A stretch of 64,000 nucleotides of DNA from Plasmodium brasilianum (taxonomy: Eukaryota; Apicomplexa; Aconoidasida; Haemosporida; Plasmodiidae). The DNA lies in the NCBI RefSeq assembly GCF_023973825.1, contig NW_027122930.1:41958-105957 (forward strand), given 5' to 3'. Position numbers and translations under genes: made by a program. The notes below the pieces were generated by a model, which ran no database searches, was not told the origin of the DNA, and saw only the letters and a list, made by a program, of their open reading frames with translations. Below, in pieces: positions 40,863 through 54,144 of this stretch. Positions within the stretch are counted from its first letter, which is position 1; each line of letters opens with the position of its first letter.

Positions 40863-41102
40863 TTAATTTATTCCATAATTTCTAAATGAAAAATCTTTAT
40901 ATGTCTCTATATACTTTTTTTTTTTAATGAAATCTATATAATTATTAGATATCTTAACATAATTATTATATTTATTCAATGTAAAATCAATATAGAAATA
41001 ATTCATAGAATTTTTTTTTATTTGATAATATATCAAACTAACTAAATTTTTAAAAAATATACAATATATAATAGGTAAATAACAAATAAAAAAGAATAAC
41101 AA
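40863..41102 (-). pseudogene. Possible fam-m-like C-proximal relic
   Basis: A 79-codon minus-strand frame whose last 30 residues (NNYIDFIKKKKYIETYKD then FSFRNYGIN) resemble the fam-m segment KKDYDDFIDKNRKICDIYLKK...KFRNYGFG that precedes TM1. The N-terminal half is a hydrophobic AT-rich stretch. The final block (FRNYGI, on the + strand TTATTCCATAATTTCTAAATG) has eroded echoes at about the same distance upstream of other fam loci, for example near 35945 and 20855. It may be an old tandem-duplicate remnant, or a chance frame in the shared upstream DNA. Confidence 0.25.
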
Positions 41103-42435
41103 TATAATCCTCTAATATATATGATTTAGCAGTTTTTCTATTAACAATATTAGAGAAAACATATTATTTTGCGTTTATACATTTAAAATTACAAAGAGAT
41201 GGAAATGTAATCTATAGGTCCAACATAATAAGTACTCATAAAATAATAGATAATATTTTATTAATTATATATTTAACTGCAAGCATATTTTATTTTCAAA
41301 TATATCTTTGCCTTTTATATTATTCAACAATGAGTGGTAATTATAAAAATCATATATACAAATTATACTATTACAACAACATAAAATGAAACTTTATACG
41401 ATTGATCTCTTTTGTAAATATTGTTTTTCGTAGTATATAATTAAATAAAATAAGAAAAAACAGTGAAAAATCTGAAGTTGATGTACTATAATTAATTTGG
41501 TAAAAAAAGAAGGAATATTTACAAATACTAACATTAATGTATTTTTATTTCCTTAATATAAATATTTCTTCCATAACAAGATTTATTAATGTTCTTACTT
41601 AGCTTCTTCTCGATTATATCACTCATTGTTTATGTCACTTTTTATTCATGATATTTCCGTATTACATATAATATAAACAATTCTAAACAAATTATAATGA
41701 ACTCTAAATATTGTAAAACAAAAAATAAGTACACCATATAAAAAAATACTGATAAATGATTCCATATAAATAAACTATTTCATTTTAGCAAAGTTCATGG
41801 TTTCAAAACTTTTTTTTTAAGCATTGTTTTAAAAATGAATACATATATTTCTAATTTACTTAACTTATTGCTAAATTAAGAAATATCATAAGAATATTTT
41901 AATTTTTCTATAGAATATTTTTGATATCTCTTTATTAAATATTACATCTTAAGGGAATTGCGCTTTTAAATAAGTATATATATTAATAAACTTTACACTT
42001 TTTTTTTTTATGTCTTTTTTATATTTAACAAATAATATGAATTATATTTAAGACATACAAACAAAAAGATATAAATACAAAATCATATTAAATTTCAATT
42101 TCCAAAATATGCTTTCGTATTTATAATAATTATAAACTTTAATATAAAAATAAAATAATAGATTCATTCAAATGTTAAATTTTTATCGAATTTATTTCAT
42201 TATTATTTAGATTCAAATATAATTAATCTAAATAGATCTAATCATTTTTTGTTTGACAAAGAAAAAATGTTTGAAAATTCCCCCTTTTTTATATTTTTGA
42301 TACAATTTATTTTTCATCTAATTTTATTAAACTTCCACTTTTCAAAAAATATTTATAACACGCTTATCGATAAGGAAAAATACAATTTGTTATATAACAG
42401 CCATATAAATGTATATGTTATATAAAATTAAAATA

Positions 42436-42570
42436 TTTTTTGCGTTCAATTGGAAAATTTAAAAAGTGAATACGGTAGTAGTAAAAATCATATACCTAAG
42501 TTCGAACATATGGCCAACTTAAAATATTTAATGAACTTCATTAATCTGCTGAATCTCAATGATACATAAT
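42436..42570 (+). pseudogene. Unrecognised coding relic, counterpart of 4909-5118
   Basis: A short open run of about 40 codons (QLENLKSEYGSSKNHIPK, then FEHMANLKYLMNFINLL, ending NLNDT and TAA) has a composition unlike its surroundings. At DNA level its ACTTAAA..TTTAATGAACTTCAT section lines up with ACTTAAA..ATTAATGAACTACAT at about 4926-4951, with an indel, at the duplication offset. Neither copy has a start or an intact frame. Family unknown. Confidence 0.22.
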
Positions 42571-45500
42571 TTAAGTAAAATCCTCACCCGATAATTAGTG
42601 TCATCAGTATAAGAATTATGTGAACTAGTACATTTGAATATATCTCTTTATATCCGTTAATAACATGAACATTTTTTTTAATATTTTTCATATTTTTTAT
42701 CTAAAAATATAATTTATTCCATTCAAATATTCAAACACCATTTTACAAACATCCATTGTACTAAGACAAGACAATAATATCGTAATACTTTTGCATTGAC
42801 AAATATGTAATATTATCTAATACAGGCAAATACTTTTTAAATATTCCTATTCTATACAATATAAACAAATATAATAATTTTGAAATATTCAGTTGAAAAA
42901 AATTATTGATATACTAACTTGTATTCTGAAAACGATAAAAAATATTCATGTGCCAACAGATGTTATATAACATATTACACTGTAAAAAATTGTTATTTAT
43001 AAATGTTCAATAATAAGGATCTTTCTTCATATAACATAAAGTATTGAACAACATAGATGAATTGTATTTTTGGAAAATGCAAAAAATATAAAAACTATTA
43101 AAATAATTTTGTTTAATAATAATGTTGCAAATGTAATAGTATATAAATGAATATGAGTCTAAAATAACTATAAAAAGTTCATAAAATAAGGTCAGAATGA
43201 GTATGTTTACCAAGATAAAAAAAAATAATAGGAAATTATAAACAAATATCTATAAAAAATTATACATTATAGTGTAAATATATAGAAAATAAGAAAAATC
43301 ATTAATTTTAATTTGATAACCAATATTCATACTATCGTATAACACCCACATATTCAAAATACCTACCATATTTTATAAACAACCAATACATATGATATAT
43401 ATAAATGGATACCTAAGAGAAAAAACGACTTAATAATTATATAATAGTAATGTTAATAATAGCTTTATATGATAAACTGTATAATCATTAAATTAACAAA
43501 AATTTCGTAATAATAAGAATATCATATACTTTTACATATAATTAAACATGAGTAATAACATTTTTACTCATTTAATTAAATAGTATGAATCTAATAAACT
43601 ATTGAGAACCATTTATAAAATATCAGATCTATAATCATAGAATTTAATATTATATGAATTATACATTTTACTACCAGAACCAATACAAAAGGATTAAACT
43701 ATATTAATTAAAACTTCACTGTGTTATCAAATATTTCACATTAACATAATATGGAAAAATACAATTTATTTCATATTTAGTGAACCCATATATTTATATA
43801 AGTTGGTTTATAATATTAATTAATTCTATATTTATCTCTGCGACAAAAATAATATGTATAAATTAAAATATATAATAAAATAAATTTTTTTATAACGTTT
43901 TTAATATATATATATCTTAAGGATGTATTCACTATTAGAGGATATTAATAATTATTTATGATTAGGTGAAATAATATGAATTATAGATTTTTATAAATGC
44001 TTTTTATAGTAATATATATCACAGTTGCTGCGTAGATCATTTATACATATTGAATAAGAGAAAAATATATTATTATATTTAAAGTCACTAAAGAATATAA
44101 AATTCAATTAGTTGTATGTATATTTCAGCTCCATCATTTGCTTCCTTGTATAAATCCATTGGTATTCCATTAGTATAATTTATATGAAGAATTTAATTGT
44201 CTATTTTCGTGATTTTAATGTTAAATGTTATTTTTTTAATTAATGATACATTCATGATATTATGAAGGAATATTTAATTATTAATACGAATATTTATTAA
44301 TTTTACATTACTTTTATTTAATTGTAAAAGGTGAACTCCAGTAATATAAAATAAATTTTATCATATATTAAAAAAAAATAACGAAAAATATATCAACAAA
44401 AAAAAAAGAAATATATATTCATACATATATAAAGCAATCAAAAATAAAAAAAAAATATTTATGTATTTATAATACATTAAAAAAAAAAAAAAAAGGAAAG
44501 AAAAAACAATATTGTTATATGAATTTTTAAAACAATTATTGCAATGTTCTTACAACATATTCACAGATACTTAAGAAAATAATATATTTTATTTCATGTT
44601 GCCGTATGTGCATCCACTATTATATGTTATATATACAGTAAGCGTAGCACATACAAAATATATTCAAATATAAAAATTTTAAAATATAATAGATAAAAAA
44701 AGAATAAAATATTTTTACATATATTCCCATGTATATGCTTATTAATCAAAATATATTTAAAATAAATAAAATATAAAATAATAAATTAAGAGGAAGAAAA
44801 GTATAAAACAAAAAATTTTCACAAATATAAATTCTGAAATTAGAAATGAATAAAACCTATTATCCTTTAATGTAATAGACTCATTAAACATTAACATAAT
44901 AACTTAATTTTGTATGGGAAGTAATTAATTACAAAAATTTACAATTAATATACTTTTATTTATTAACATACTCACTATTCTATAACTCTTGTATACTAGT
45001 TTCAAAAGAAAAATTAAAAATAATAAATATATTTTTAAATTATAATACAATAATATATGCTATTGTTAATATATTAAAATTGTACTGTAAATTTATTTAT
45101 TGATTCATGTATTAGAATGTATTATAAAAGAATATATTGACTTTTTCATTTCTAATAATAAAACATATTTATTATTGGTGTTTAAATGATATTCTCATAT
45201 AGTTAACTTATGCAGAACAAAAACAAAAAAATAAAGGACGTTTTTTTAATATATTTTTTAGAATATATCCCTAAATAGTTACAAAAAAAAATTTTATGAT
45301 TTTGAATATATTTTGTATAATATAATGTAGTATAATATTTCATTTACGTGGAAATATAATATTATTATTATTCATTAAAAAATTCTAACATAATTTACTT
45401 CTTTTTTAATTATATAGTATAATAAATTTTGTTGTAAATATATCAAGATAATTATGCTTATTTAGAATAAGTAGTTGAATTTGCTTTTTTTATTTAATAT

Positions 45501-46415
45501 ATCTAAATATTCATTTTATTAATTAAAATATTGCCAATATGAATTCATTCATAAATAAAAGAAATAATACGCATGTACAGAACATATATATATGAAATAT
45601 ATTACTCTATTTTAAAATTTCTTAATGGAATTATATATATAACTCAAATAGTTCAATTTTAGATAAGTGATATATATATATATATAATATTAAGTGTCAG
45701 TTACAATTTAATCGTATGAGGTGTCTAGTATCACATCGAAAATTTAGTATAATTTATATATTATCTATTCTGATCCTTAGACATAAGTAGTAAATACGTA
45801 AAAGCATTAACAAAATAATTATGGCAAAATTATAGCTAGTATTAAAAATAAATAACAAAAATAATATAATAAAATAGAAACATACTAACAGTACTAATAA
45901 TTATTTGTTTTTTTAATTATATAGTTTCGGACAAACATAATAATACGGTGAATTATTTATATTAATACATACAATTTTATTTATATTTTTTGATCTTCAT
46001 TAAAAAAAAGGAAAAAATGCAGTATATTAATACTGTTTTTCCATAATGAATTGTATATTACATGATGCATCTCATATGTAGGTTTATATTGTTAGCAACT
46101 TGACTTTCTCTTTATATAGAAAACATGAAATTGTTCATAAAAATATTAACTTGTATTAAATATTAAAGTAAGTTTAGGTAAATATCTGGTTCTTATATAT
46201 TTAAGGTTAATTAATATAAATATATTATAAAATAAATAGTAATGCATTCATTATTTAATATATCATATAAAAATTATTATGTAAATGATAATTTTATAAT
46301 TTCTTTTAGTTAACAAATATTAATTTAAATTACGTTATTGAAAAACAAAAAGACACAAATTTTTTATTTTTCTTTCAGATTGTTATTTGCAACGCACAAT
46401 AATATTATAGCCATC
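42571..46415. other. Long non-coding spacer upstream of the STP1 pseudogene
   Basis: No gene seen; the frame at 43007-43213 is low complexity. It is the right-hand counterpart of 5119-8780, with several readable homologous blocks at an offset of 37.59-37.67 kb. Confidence 0.5.
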
Positions 46416-48974
46416 ATGGAAAAATGTTTTAACTCGGTAATATTCTTTATTTTTTAAGATGCATAATTTTAATTATAAATTGCATATATACAATAAAATT
46501 ATAACATATCTACCATAAAAAATAATGCCTAAATAATTCATAATAATTCTAAATATAGTACCCAGTTGTTCAGGGTACTACAGCAATAAATTTGTATTTC
46601 CAACAAGGATTTAAACAAGTTGGTGCTACTATTATATCTCAAGCCTCTTCTTTAAAAAGTGAAAATAAAAAAGAAAAATTTAGAGAAAAATGCAAGAATC
46701 TGGCTGATTATTTAATTAATTCGAAAGATCCATATAGGCGTTATCAAGAATATATTTGGAAAGGAGCACTAAGAACTTGGTATAGTAAGTACTTTACAGG
46801 GATAACACAATATGGTGGATGTTTTATGATCTTTAACAATGAAGAAAAAGAACTTTTAGAATTATTCTATGATGCAGATGATTTCTGCGAAAAAAAAGAA
46901 CAATATATGCAAATACTAAGTAAGTATAAAGAAAATAATAGTAGCATATATGACTGTAATGGTGATCAGAAATGTATAAATAAATTTACGGAATATAATG
47001 TGTGGATTAAAGGCAGGGAGGATCATTTTAATAATAAGAAGAGTCTCTTACATTCCAAATGCAAAAACAAAATAGCTTTATCCCAATATCCAACAAAAAA
47101 TTGTGGCATAATGAATTCTCAAACATTTAAAACAATTAATAACTTCATATATTCTGATATGAATATACCTGAAGAAAAAGTTAAAGTTCCAGAAAAATCG
47201 CAAAGAGATAATTAAGATCCAGAAAATTCTATACCTCAAAATCAAACTTTATCACTAGTGGAAAATTCTCCAAGTGTGCAACATTCACCTACAGAGATAT
47301 CCCCTCAACAAGGAGCATCTGAACATTCAGTTAACCAAGATAAAACGAAAGAAAATGTAGTAGAAGAATCTTCAGAATTTGAATCATCAGAGCAAATTAC
47401 AGATTCTAATTCTCTCCATACACAACAAGAAGACTCTATATTACCATCGTCAATTCCTAAAGATTCTGGAGCATTTTCTAATCCTGAAATTATTTCTCCA
47501 TCTACTGATTCATTAAGTTTTACCTCACTTTCTCCAGCTCCTTCTACGCATCCTACATCTGCAGGTACCACTAATGCTATTTATTTTTCTATTTTCGAAA
47601 TAAATACATGTATTAATATATATATATTTAAAAATATATTACAGATAAAGTGGTAAAGAAACCTAACAATTATATATCATCTATTTTAATAAGTATTCTT
47701 ACTATCGTTTTATTTTCTTTTTTTATTAAAGTAAAATAAAAATATAAACTAAATATATAATAAACATTTGATTACCATAATAATTTATCATATAAATCAT
47801 TTTTTTTTTTTTTTTCTTTGTAGTTCTTATTAATGGTGATGTTTAAAAAAAAAAAAAGATAAAAAGAAAACAAATAAAATTCCTGAAATTGCTAGTACCT
47901 TCATTTTCTAACAAAAAAAATAAGCTTGTAAAAGATGAGCATTTAGGATACTCAATAGATGAAGATGAAGAAATCATAAAAAAAATTAAAATAAATGAAC
48001 TTACAAATAATGTAAACGTGTCAAAGCGAAAAAAAGACAGATCAAAAACCATAATAGAAGTACATATGGAAGTACTAGAAAAATATATAAATGAAGATTG
48101 GGAAAACAACAAAGAAGAATTCTTAGAAATATGTATAGATGCGTTAGTACAAAAGGATTATAGAACCTGTGCTAATTTAACGAATGATCATCTAATAACA
48201 GAAAATATTGAAAATACCAACGATATAAAAAACCTCAATATTCTATGGAATAAATGGATAGAAAAACATAGAAATGCTTCTGAAATATTGAAAAAAGAGC
48301 ATTGGTTTCATAATTTGAAGAATGAATGGAAGCAAGAACTAGCTTATATACATGAAATGAAAGAAATAAAAAAGAAATCTGGAGAAAAATCCAAAGTTCC
48401 ATTTTTTGAAATAGAAAAAAATCTATGGAAACAGTGGATATCAAAAAATGGTACTATTATAAAACAGTATTTGGAACAGGATTGGTTTAAAGGATTGGCA
48501 GAGCAGTTGCAGAATATGTCAGCAGAATGTGAAAACGAAGATAATAAAAATTATTTATCACCACTAAATATAGAAGAATTTCAGCAAAAAGGAAATTATG
48601 AAGAATTATATAAATATATAAAAAAAAAATTATTAACAAATTTGTGTGTTCTCGCGCTTATGACGGTATTAGAAGAATGTAAAAAAGAGGTGTACTTTGA
48701 AAATAGGGAATTATTTTTGGATATATCCATAAATGAATGGAAGACACAAAAATATTCAGGTAACAAACAAGAAATTACAGAAAATACAATTGAATATATT
48801 AACAGTGATATAGAAAATAAAAGAAATAAGGAATTCCATACTCATATAAGGAGGGACAGTTTCAGAAATGAGATAGAAGATTGGATAGGAGAAGATGACT
48901 TATATGCACGTTCTATAGTTAATAATGGGACAGTAGAAAAATCCATTGATATAGCAGAAAAACACATTTCATAA
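46416..48974 (+). pseudogene. STP1 pseudogene (SURFIN-related), four exons
   Basis: The same four-exon plan as the intact STP1 at 8781-11302: 46416-46436 (MEKCFNS), 46559-47564, 47645-47730 and 47824-48974. The first intron is phase 0, the second phase 1, and exon 3 is 86 nt in both genes. Shared motifs include WKGAL, GGC, DFCEKK, a Ser/Pro/Thr-rich stretch, a TM helix in exon 3 and KTIIEVHMEVLEK in exon 4. Two lesions are seen. An in-frame TAA (47213-47215) follows QRDN at codon 226, after which DPENS and the rest of exon 2 continue in the same frame. In exon 4 an A13 run (47845-47857) puts the frame out by one before IKRKQIKFLKLLVPSF. The A-run could be a sequencing artefact; the TAA is harder to explain so. 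If functional at all, it would need read-through. Confidence 0.86.
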
Positions 48975-51900
48975 ATTCATACTAATACAACCAAAATATA
49001 GTTAGATTATATTTAAGATAAGGTGCTGCTAAAAATAAAGGTTATTTGAATTTTTTAGTGCATGTAAGAAATAAAGAAGAGGAATGTAAAGTAACAAGTA
49101 ATAAAGAAGAAAAAGGCAAGAATGAAATATGAAGTTTGAAACTTCGATACTTAAAATATATTACTATTACGTATGCAATTTTTTCTTTATAAAAAAATAT
49201 CCATTAGAATATTATATTAATACTCTATTCAATAAAATTTGCAAGATGATATTATATATATCAAAAGAAAAAAAAAAAAAATTAATATTAACATTTTCCA
49301 AAATATTAAACATAGAAACAATTAACATTTTGAATAATAAAAAAGAGCAAAATAAATAAATTTTAATACTATTTTTGAATTAATATAATATTATCACATA
49401 AATTTATATAATTATATTTTATTCCATTAAAAATTACTGTACAGTATTTTTCACTTTTGAAAAGATAATTATTATGTAATCTACAAGTATTCGCATTATT
49501 TGGAAATTAATGTGTTAATTGATATAGTAAATCTCTTCATTAAAGAAAAATGATGTTAAAATATATGAAAAGTTAATTATATGCCACATATATTTCATCT
49601 TATAAAAAAGTAAATAATATATTGCATAAAAGAATGTTAATCTCTATGCCCTAATAAAAGTTCTCATATTAATAGTTCTCATTTATTATAAATTTATAAT
49701 ACTTTAACTGTTATATATATAATAATTTTTTTCTTGAGTTATTTATATATACGCAAAATGGAAAAATCATATATAAAAATTCATTCTCTTAATAAAGAAT
49801 TTAATTTTTTTTCTCAACAATACTGTGACTTTAATAAAAAATGTTCATACATATTTATGTATGTTAATATTAAAGTATTTATTTTTTTGTTTATATAAGT
49901 TTTATTAAAATAAATTTTAAATATCAATGAAATTATTAAAATGACAAAAATGTGATAATAATGAAATTATTCAGGATACATAATTTTTTATATTAACCTT
50001 ATTATTCAATTCTAAAAAAAGATATAAACCGATAATTAAAAATGATTCTTATGGTTTTCTTTTTCTTTTTTTTTTATACATTATAATTTATAAATATTTT
50101 TATAATATTAAAGATATAAAATATAATTATAAAAAAGTATATAATTTAAACAGTACTAAATTGATAAGATTCAACACTTTTTTAAAATGAAGAACAAATG
50201 AAACAGAATAATATTATTTCATAGGAATTTCAAAAAATATCATATATTTTTATTTTTTTCCTTTCAATTAAATACCTATTTTTATTATATTAATAAAAAA
50301 ATTTGGACACTACCTTTTTGAGTTTTGAAAAGAATATATATATTCTAACATTCAATGTTTTTCTCTTTTGATTTTTGAAATTATAAAATAATATTTTTCT
50401 TTTTAATATTTAGTTAATAATATTTTTTCTTCTTATATTTTTTTTTATTATTTTATAAATTATATATATATTTATTTATTTATAACATAAACCAATAGTA
50501 GATCTATTTGTTAAAATGTTTAATGCATTTTGATACATAATAATTTTTTACTTTTATCATATTCCATAGAAAATTAGTAAATTGTAAATTTTTATTTACT
50601 AGTTTGTATTGAGTAAAAGCTATAATAACAGCATTCTGCTTATTTTTTAAACATTATAATTAATGCAGTAATAATATTAATAAAAAAAATAAAAAAAATA
50701 TGTTTCTGAATTAATTATAAGAAGGACTATCAAATAACACAATTTTAACTGAAATATAAATACTTATTTGTAATATAATATCCTCATATTACATAAAACA
50801 TATATATTATAGCATATCAATAGTATTTTGTTAAGAAAACATTGTTTTTACTTATTAATAATATTAACGTTATCCATATTTCAAAAAATATTTAATAAAT
50901 TTAAATGAACTTAAACATTCTTATTTTATATTACAAATAATGAATATATAGTTCTTTTAAAGTATATTATTTTAATATATATGTCTCCTTTCAAAAAATA
51001 CTTTTATGTTTTATAATGTAATATATATGTCACTTATATATTTCATTAATATTGTGTATAAATTACAAGAAGGTTAATACGTATGTTTTCTTATATTTCT
51101 TATATTTGATATGTGAACTTAATAAATTATTTAATTTAACTATAATCATATAAACATATTGCAAGTACATTAAAAATATATTAAATATTATAAAGAAATA
51201 TTAACATACATGGACTTACGAACATAGTTATGATTTTATATAAAAGTCCAACAACAAAACCGTAATGTTTTGAAATATATAAAGCGCCTTGATAAATATT
51301 ATACTTTATTAAGTTAAACGCTGATGTAAATATTAAAAAAAAAAATTTTAATATTATAAATAAAAAAATGATATAAGAACAAAAGAATATCCACTACAAA
51401 ATAACGTTAACTAATATTTATTTTAGCAATTATAAATCTTATTGTACTATATAAAATTCTACATCGTTTATGAAGAAAAAGACAAATCATTACATATATG
51501 AAATAATAACAAAAACATATTTTTCTTTTATTTTATTTTTTAGTTTTTTTTTAAATATATTTGATTATATGTTAAATATATTAATTTAATTAAGATATAA
51601 CTTATAATTTATATATCATACTAAACGTATATAATCGTTAGATAATTTAGAACAATAAAATATATATAAAAAAAAAATAATAATAATTTAATATTATTTT
51701 CTAAATACATTGTATTAAATGTTATAATATGTTAGAACTCATATGAAATATAATATCATAAATAAAGTAGAAGTAACATATACATAATTGAAAAATATTA
51801 TGATATTAACATTCGCAAATGTTTTATTATATATTGAAATATAAACACATACCATAAACAACATTGCTAATAAGTTGTATTCTCTGTAGATTATTATGAT

Positions 51901-52954
51901 AAATATTGATTGAAATATTAATTTATATTTTTGTTATGCTATATGTACAAATGAATTCAATAATAAATTTTACTAAAGCAATTAAGATAAATATTATATT
52001 ATTTGTATTTTTATTTTTAATACATAATAATAATTATTCTATAGTATAAACATATTTACTTTTTCTGCATACATTTATATATCGAATATAAATATATATA
52101 TATCCCATTATGAAGGTTCTAAAGAAGAAAGTAAAACTTTAACTTCTTTATATAATACAATGAAGAGAATTAGCAGATTATTTTAAAATTATACGATATA
52201 GTGCATTCATGGAATATTATATTTATAATTAAAATAAATTTTTTGAGGATGTATATTTTTCATTTAACAAATAAATTCATATTTCCATATACTAAACTAC
52301 TTTTTAGCTAAATGTCTTTTTTTATTAAGTTAAATTTAAATTTTAGTAATATTCGTCAAGTTCAGTTTATTGACTAATATATATGTTATTGATACTTATG
52401 ATAAATATTAAATGAAATAATATGAATGGTATTATTTTAATAATGAAAAAAATAGTAATAAAATAAAAGAGAAAATTATATATCTTATAAATAGTTAATA
52501 TTTAACTATTTATAATATTTTTAAAGACCCAAAGAGATTCCTAAATATATATTACAGTATAATGAGAAATCCATATGAGTATGTACTAAAATTAATTTAT
52601 TTTTTTGTATAAAATATCATTAGAATTACATAAGCTTCATATTAATAAAAATATAGAAAAGAATATTCTTTTCTATAACTATTTTTTAGTTACAATAAAG
52701 TGATCCTGTTTTTCAAAAAATTATTATATTTTCAATTAAAGGATTTAATTTGTAGTGTACTAAGCATATTAAGTTATTTTAATATTATCAAAATATATAG
52801 AAAAACACTTACTTAGTTATGTTTTAAAATTCTATGTATGAAAAAAAAAAAATACGTCACATAAAAACATATTATATATTTATTTTTACTTATACTAAAA
52901 TTAACATGTTACCAATTTAATTATTTCCAATTTTGACACATATACTTATATATA
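48975..52954. other. Non-coding spacer between STP1 and PIR (right copy)
   Basis: No gene supportable. The 76-codon frame at 49129-49359 is Lys/Ile/Asn-rich low complexity without family resemblance. It pairs by eye with 11303-15313. Confidence 0.5.
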
Positions 52955-54144
52955 ATGGCATCCGGAGATCCAGCAGAAAATGTAATAACTATTTTTATGT
53001 TATAATAATTATTTGTATTATTATATTAAAGAATCCTCCATTCTAGAAATGATGTAGAAATATATTCCATGAAATTATGTTTTTGCGCACTTACATATTA
53101 AAATTATACTTTTTTTCTTTTCAGGAAAATTCCGTAACATTATTTCTTAAATATAAAAAGGAATTTGAAGATGTTATCTTAGATATTTATAACAGGATGC
53201 GTGGGGTACAAGGTGAAAATCCTGGAAGGAAATGTGCTCTAATCGAGCAAAATAAACCTAATTTTGCTACACCATGCCAAGAGGTTGGTAGATATTTAAT
53301 TGAAATAAAGGAAAACTATAAATCCGATAGCTTCAAACGTTGTAAATACTTAAATTATAGGATAAATTCAGATGATAGTTATAATAATTCAAGTTGGTTT
53401 CAGGGATATAGAGATTTTTCGTCCAAAACAGGAAATATATGCACAGACGAAATAAAAATTATTCATCAAGATGTTTTAAATAAACTTAAACAATTATATA
53501 GCTATTATGATAATTTCAGCACATTTAATGGTAAAGACAATGACTCCGATGGTAATATTTGTGAAAGTGTTAGAGAATGTTATAACTTTTATAACAATAA
53601 TTACAAAGAATGTCAACAAAATAGCAATGACCCTTTTTGTGAGGAGTTAATCAATTTTAAGAATGCATATGATGATAAAATGAATAAATTCACTCCATGC
53701 GAAGGTTTGCCAAAAATATTACCACAAATAGAACAAACTTCAACACAAATATTACCACCTACAGAAGATGTAGATTACGTATTTGTTCCCATTTTAACAA
53801 CATCTATCGTATTACTAATGTCTTTCACTATATTTTTTTTATATAAGGTTAATAAGAATTATACTTAAAATTAATAATAATTTATCACATATAGAATAAT
53901 TTATTTTCACAAAAATTATAAGCATATAAAAATTATATTTTTAAATAAATATACATATATTTTGATGTAGTTTACTCCACTGAAATCTTGGATATATTAT
54001 CGTTTACGAAAAAAAAAAATTATTGAACTTAACAAATTTCAAGAAGCATTGAGCGAATCCTTACAAAACCTTCATGTAGTAGTAAATAGGAATTGTGAAG
54101 TAAGTTCTCATAATATAACCTATCAACCTCAAGGAGACACTTGA
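52955..54144 (+). CDS. PIR protein, intact, three exons
   Basis: Member of the Plasmodium interspersed repeat superfamily, presumed variant protein of the infected red cell. The classic pir exon plan is present. Exon 1 (52955-52981) encodes MASGDPAEN. Exon 2 (53125-53847) starts ENSVTLFLKYKKEF. Exon 3 (53971-54144) starts FTPLKSW. All introns are phase 0 with GT/AG ends (GTAATA..TTTTCAG and GTTAAT..GATGTAG), giving 307 residues. The ectodomain carries spaced cysteines (GRKCALIE, ATPCQEVGRYLIEIKE, KRCKYLNYR, NICTDE, NICESVREC, ECQQN, PFCEEL, TPCEG). A single TM helix (about 229-248, VFVPILTTSIVLLMSFTIFF) is followed by YK and a 57-residue tail ending YQPQGDT. There is no signal peptide and no PEXEL, as usual for PIR proteins. 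The longer frame opening at 53077 is intron read-through; the start at 52955 is preferred because its donor and frame match the paralogue. Confidence 0.92.

Larger units (their letters stand above)
40221..42435. other. Upstream region of fam-m 39326, with a possible relic
   Basis: No complete gene. The shared fam upstream region occupies about 40.2-40.9 kb, including the element at 40557-40583. A possible fam-like relic lies at 40863-41102, and the rest is AT-rich with no coding signal. Confidence 0.4.

Noticed and set aside
47305..47571. 88-codon minus-strand open frame
   Set aside because: Antisense shadow of the Ser/Pro/Thr-rich part of the STP1 pseudogene exon 2.
47843..48112. 89-codon minus-strand open frame
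   Set aside because: Antisense of STP1 exon 4; Phe/Ser-rich because of the A-rich sense strand.
49129..49359. 76-codon plus-strand open frame after the STP1 pseudogene
   Set aside because: Lys/Asn/Ile-rich AT frame; no motif or paralogue at the matching place in the left block.
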